DNA of 7,353 bases from Bacteroidales bacterium (GTDB lineage: Bacteria > Bacteroidota > Bacteroidia > Bacteroidales > S143-33): assembly GCA_027083655.1 (NCBI GenBank), contig JALWNS010000083.1, positions 1 to 7,353 on the forward strand, in the 5' to 3' direction. Within the stretch, counting starts at the first letter, position 1; each line of letters begins with the position of its first letter. This document shows, in pieces, positions 6,312-7,353 of this stretch. The notes beneath the pieces were generated by a model, which was given only the letters and a program-made list of their open reading frames with translations, was not told the DNA's origin and did no database searches. The position numbers and the translations under genes were made by a program.

Positions 6312-7353
6312 ATGAGAAAATTTATAGCATATTTAACTCTAGCTTTAGTTATCTTTATCAGTTTTTCTGCTTGCCAGAAAACGGAATCTGAGAACAAAGT
6401 CAAGTATGTTTTTTTGTTTATTGGTGATGGCATGGGAATGAACCATGCATATATAAGTGACGTTTTTCTTAAAATGCAAGGACAGGAAGGTTTGTCATTT
6501 CTCCAGTTTCCTAATCTTGCATTAACTATTACCAATTGTGCTGATACAGGAAAGATTACAGATTCAGGAGCCGGTGGTACTGCTATTTCCACTGGACATA
6601 AGACCCAGTTTCATGCAATAGGTATGGACCGTAATACAGGAGAAAAGTTCAAAACAATTGCCGAAATAGCCCATGATAATGGATGGAAAGTTGGTCTAAT
6701 TTCCTCAGTGGGTCTTAATCATGCAACACCCGCATCTTTTTATGCACATGTGCCATGGAGAAATATGTATAATGATATTAGCCGCCAGATGTGGAATAGC
6801 GGCTTTGATTTCTTCGGAGGAGGAGGTATTATTACCCAAGGAAACCGTGATTCTATGCTTTCTATAGTGTGGGATAGCTTGAGAAACAGGGGCTATGAGG
6901 TTGTTTTTAATAAAGATAATTTTGGGTCTGCATTACGTAGTGCACAGAAGATATTCATGACAGACACAGCTTCGTTGGACAAAGATAATATCTATTACAT
7001 GATTGATAGCTTGAGCCGTGTTTCCCTTGCAGATTTTACACGTAGCGCTATTGAGTTTCTGTATAATCCTGATGGCTTCTTCTTAATGGTCGAAGGAGGT
7101 AAAATAGACTGGGCATCACATGCCAATGATGTGGCTGCTATGATATATGAGACAAAGGATTTTGATATGGCAATACGTGAGGCTTTGAAGTTTTATGAGC
7201 AGCATCCTGATGAGACTGTAATCATTGTAACGGCCGATCATGAAACAGGTGGACTGGGGTATGGATATACAGCCACGCGTTATGATACATATTTTAACCG
7301 TCTGGCGGCACAACACCGTTCTAAGTATTTTCTATCCAAGTATATACAAAAAC
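6312..7353 (+). CDS. Alkaline phosphatase, PhoA family, lipoprotein-type (partial, 3' end outside window)
   Basis: Hydrolyses phosphate monoesters with a two-zinc, one-magnesium centre; likely periplasmic or outer-membrane, for phosphate scavenging. I read 347 codons with no stop; the family usually runs to about 450-500. Residues 1-20 are a lipoprotein signal (MRKFIAYL, then SFSAC with C21; F at -3 is slightly off the lipobox). Visible active-site motifs with E. coli PhoA equivalents: IGDGMG with D39 (D51); TDSGAGG with nucleophile S85 (S102); NHATP with H137 and T139 (D153, T155); VEGGKIDWASHAND with E261, D266, W267 and H270 (E322, D327, K328, H331); ADHETGG with D309 and H310 (D369, H370). 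The H412 equivalent lies beyond the window. The His/Trp pair instead of Asp/Lys is the common non-enterobacterial form. The ATG at 6312 is forced from upstream: an in-frame TAG lies at 6306. AGGAG at 6307-6311 abuts the ATG, too close to be a standard ribosome site. The gene follows its neighbour after 40 bases. Confidence 0.96.
   Translation, partial: MRKFIAYLTLALVIFISFSACQKTESENKVKYVFLFIGDGMGMNHAYISDVFLKMQGQEGLSFLQFPNLALTITNCADTGKITDSGAGGTAISTGHKTQFHAIGMDRNTGEKFKTIAEIAHDNGWKVGLISSVGLNHATPASFYAHVPWRNMYNDISRQMWNSGFDFFGGGGIITQGNRDSMLSIVWDSLRNRGYEVVFNKDNFGSALRSAQKIFMTDTASLDKDNIYYMIDSLSRVSLADFTRSAIEFLYNPDGFFLMVEGGKIDWASHANDVAAMIYETKDFDMAIREALKFYEQHPDETVIIVTADHETGGLGYGYTATRYDTYFNRLAAQHRSKYFLSKYIQK

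Noticed and set aside
6305..6592. Minus-strand reading frame of 95 codons at the start of the phosphatase gene
   Set aside because: The plus strand here encodes the clear IGDGMG and DSGAGG motifs of alkaline phosphatase; the antisense translation has no family features.

Overview
The window reads as a Bacteroidota (Bacteroidetes) chromosome segment. Two of its three genes end in the type B C-terminal sorting domain of the type IX secretion system (T9SS; the gliding-motility-associated CHU_C domain), which is confined to that phylum. The DNA is AT-rich (about 42% GC in the line I counted by hand). Start codons lack properly spaced Shine-Dalgarno sequences, as is usual in the phylum. I cannot assign a genus.

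Layout, all on the + strand: (1) 19-3099, a 1026-residue secreted multidomain protein. (2) A 100-base spacer with a weak hairpin and no convincing promoter or terminator. (3) 3200-6271 (alternative start 3176), a 1023-residue paralogue of the first. (4) A 40-base spacer with a possible promoter overlapping the end of gene 2. (5) 6312 to the window end, the first 347 codons of a lipoprotein-type alkaline phosphatase of the PhoA family, cut by the window edge.

The two large proteins share one architecture: signal peptide; a repetitive beta-rich N-terminal third whose Asp-Ser/Thr turns recur about every 46 residues (a candidate seven-bladed beta-propeller); an Ig-like domain; one or two further beta-sandwich segments; a region resembling the proprotein-convertase P-domain fold; a short beta segment; and the T9SS sorting domain. 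By hand count they are 58% identical over the first 100 residues and 74% over the last 99, with many synonymous DNA differences, so this is an old tandem duplication. Each carries 19 copies of D-[ST]-[AILMTV], the Bacteroidota O-glycosylation sequon, about four times my rough expectation. A heavily glycosylated pair of cell-surface or coat proteins is the most interesting reading, but it is inference. No enzymatic domain is visible in either.

The phosphatase would act in the periplasm or at the outer membrane releasing phosphate from organic esters. Nothing in the sequence links it functionally to the paralogues beyond strand and close spacing. I see no RNA gene, mobile element, CRISPR array, or defence or biosynthetic system. 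The novelty lies in the uncharacterised paralogue pair, not in a recognisable new system.
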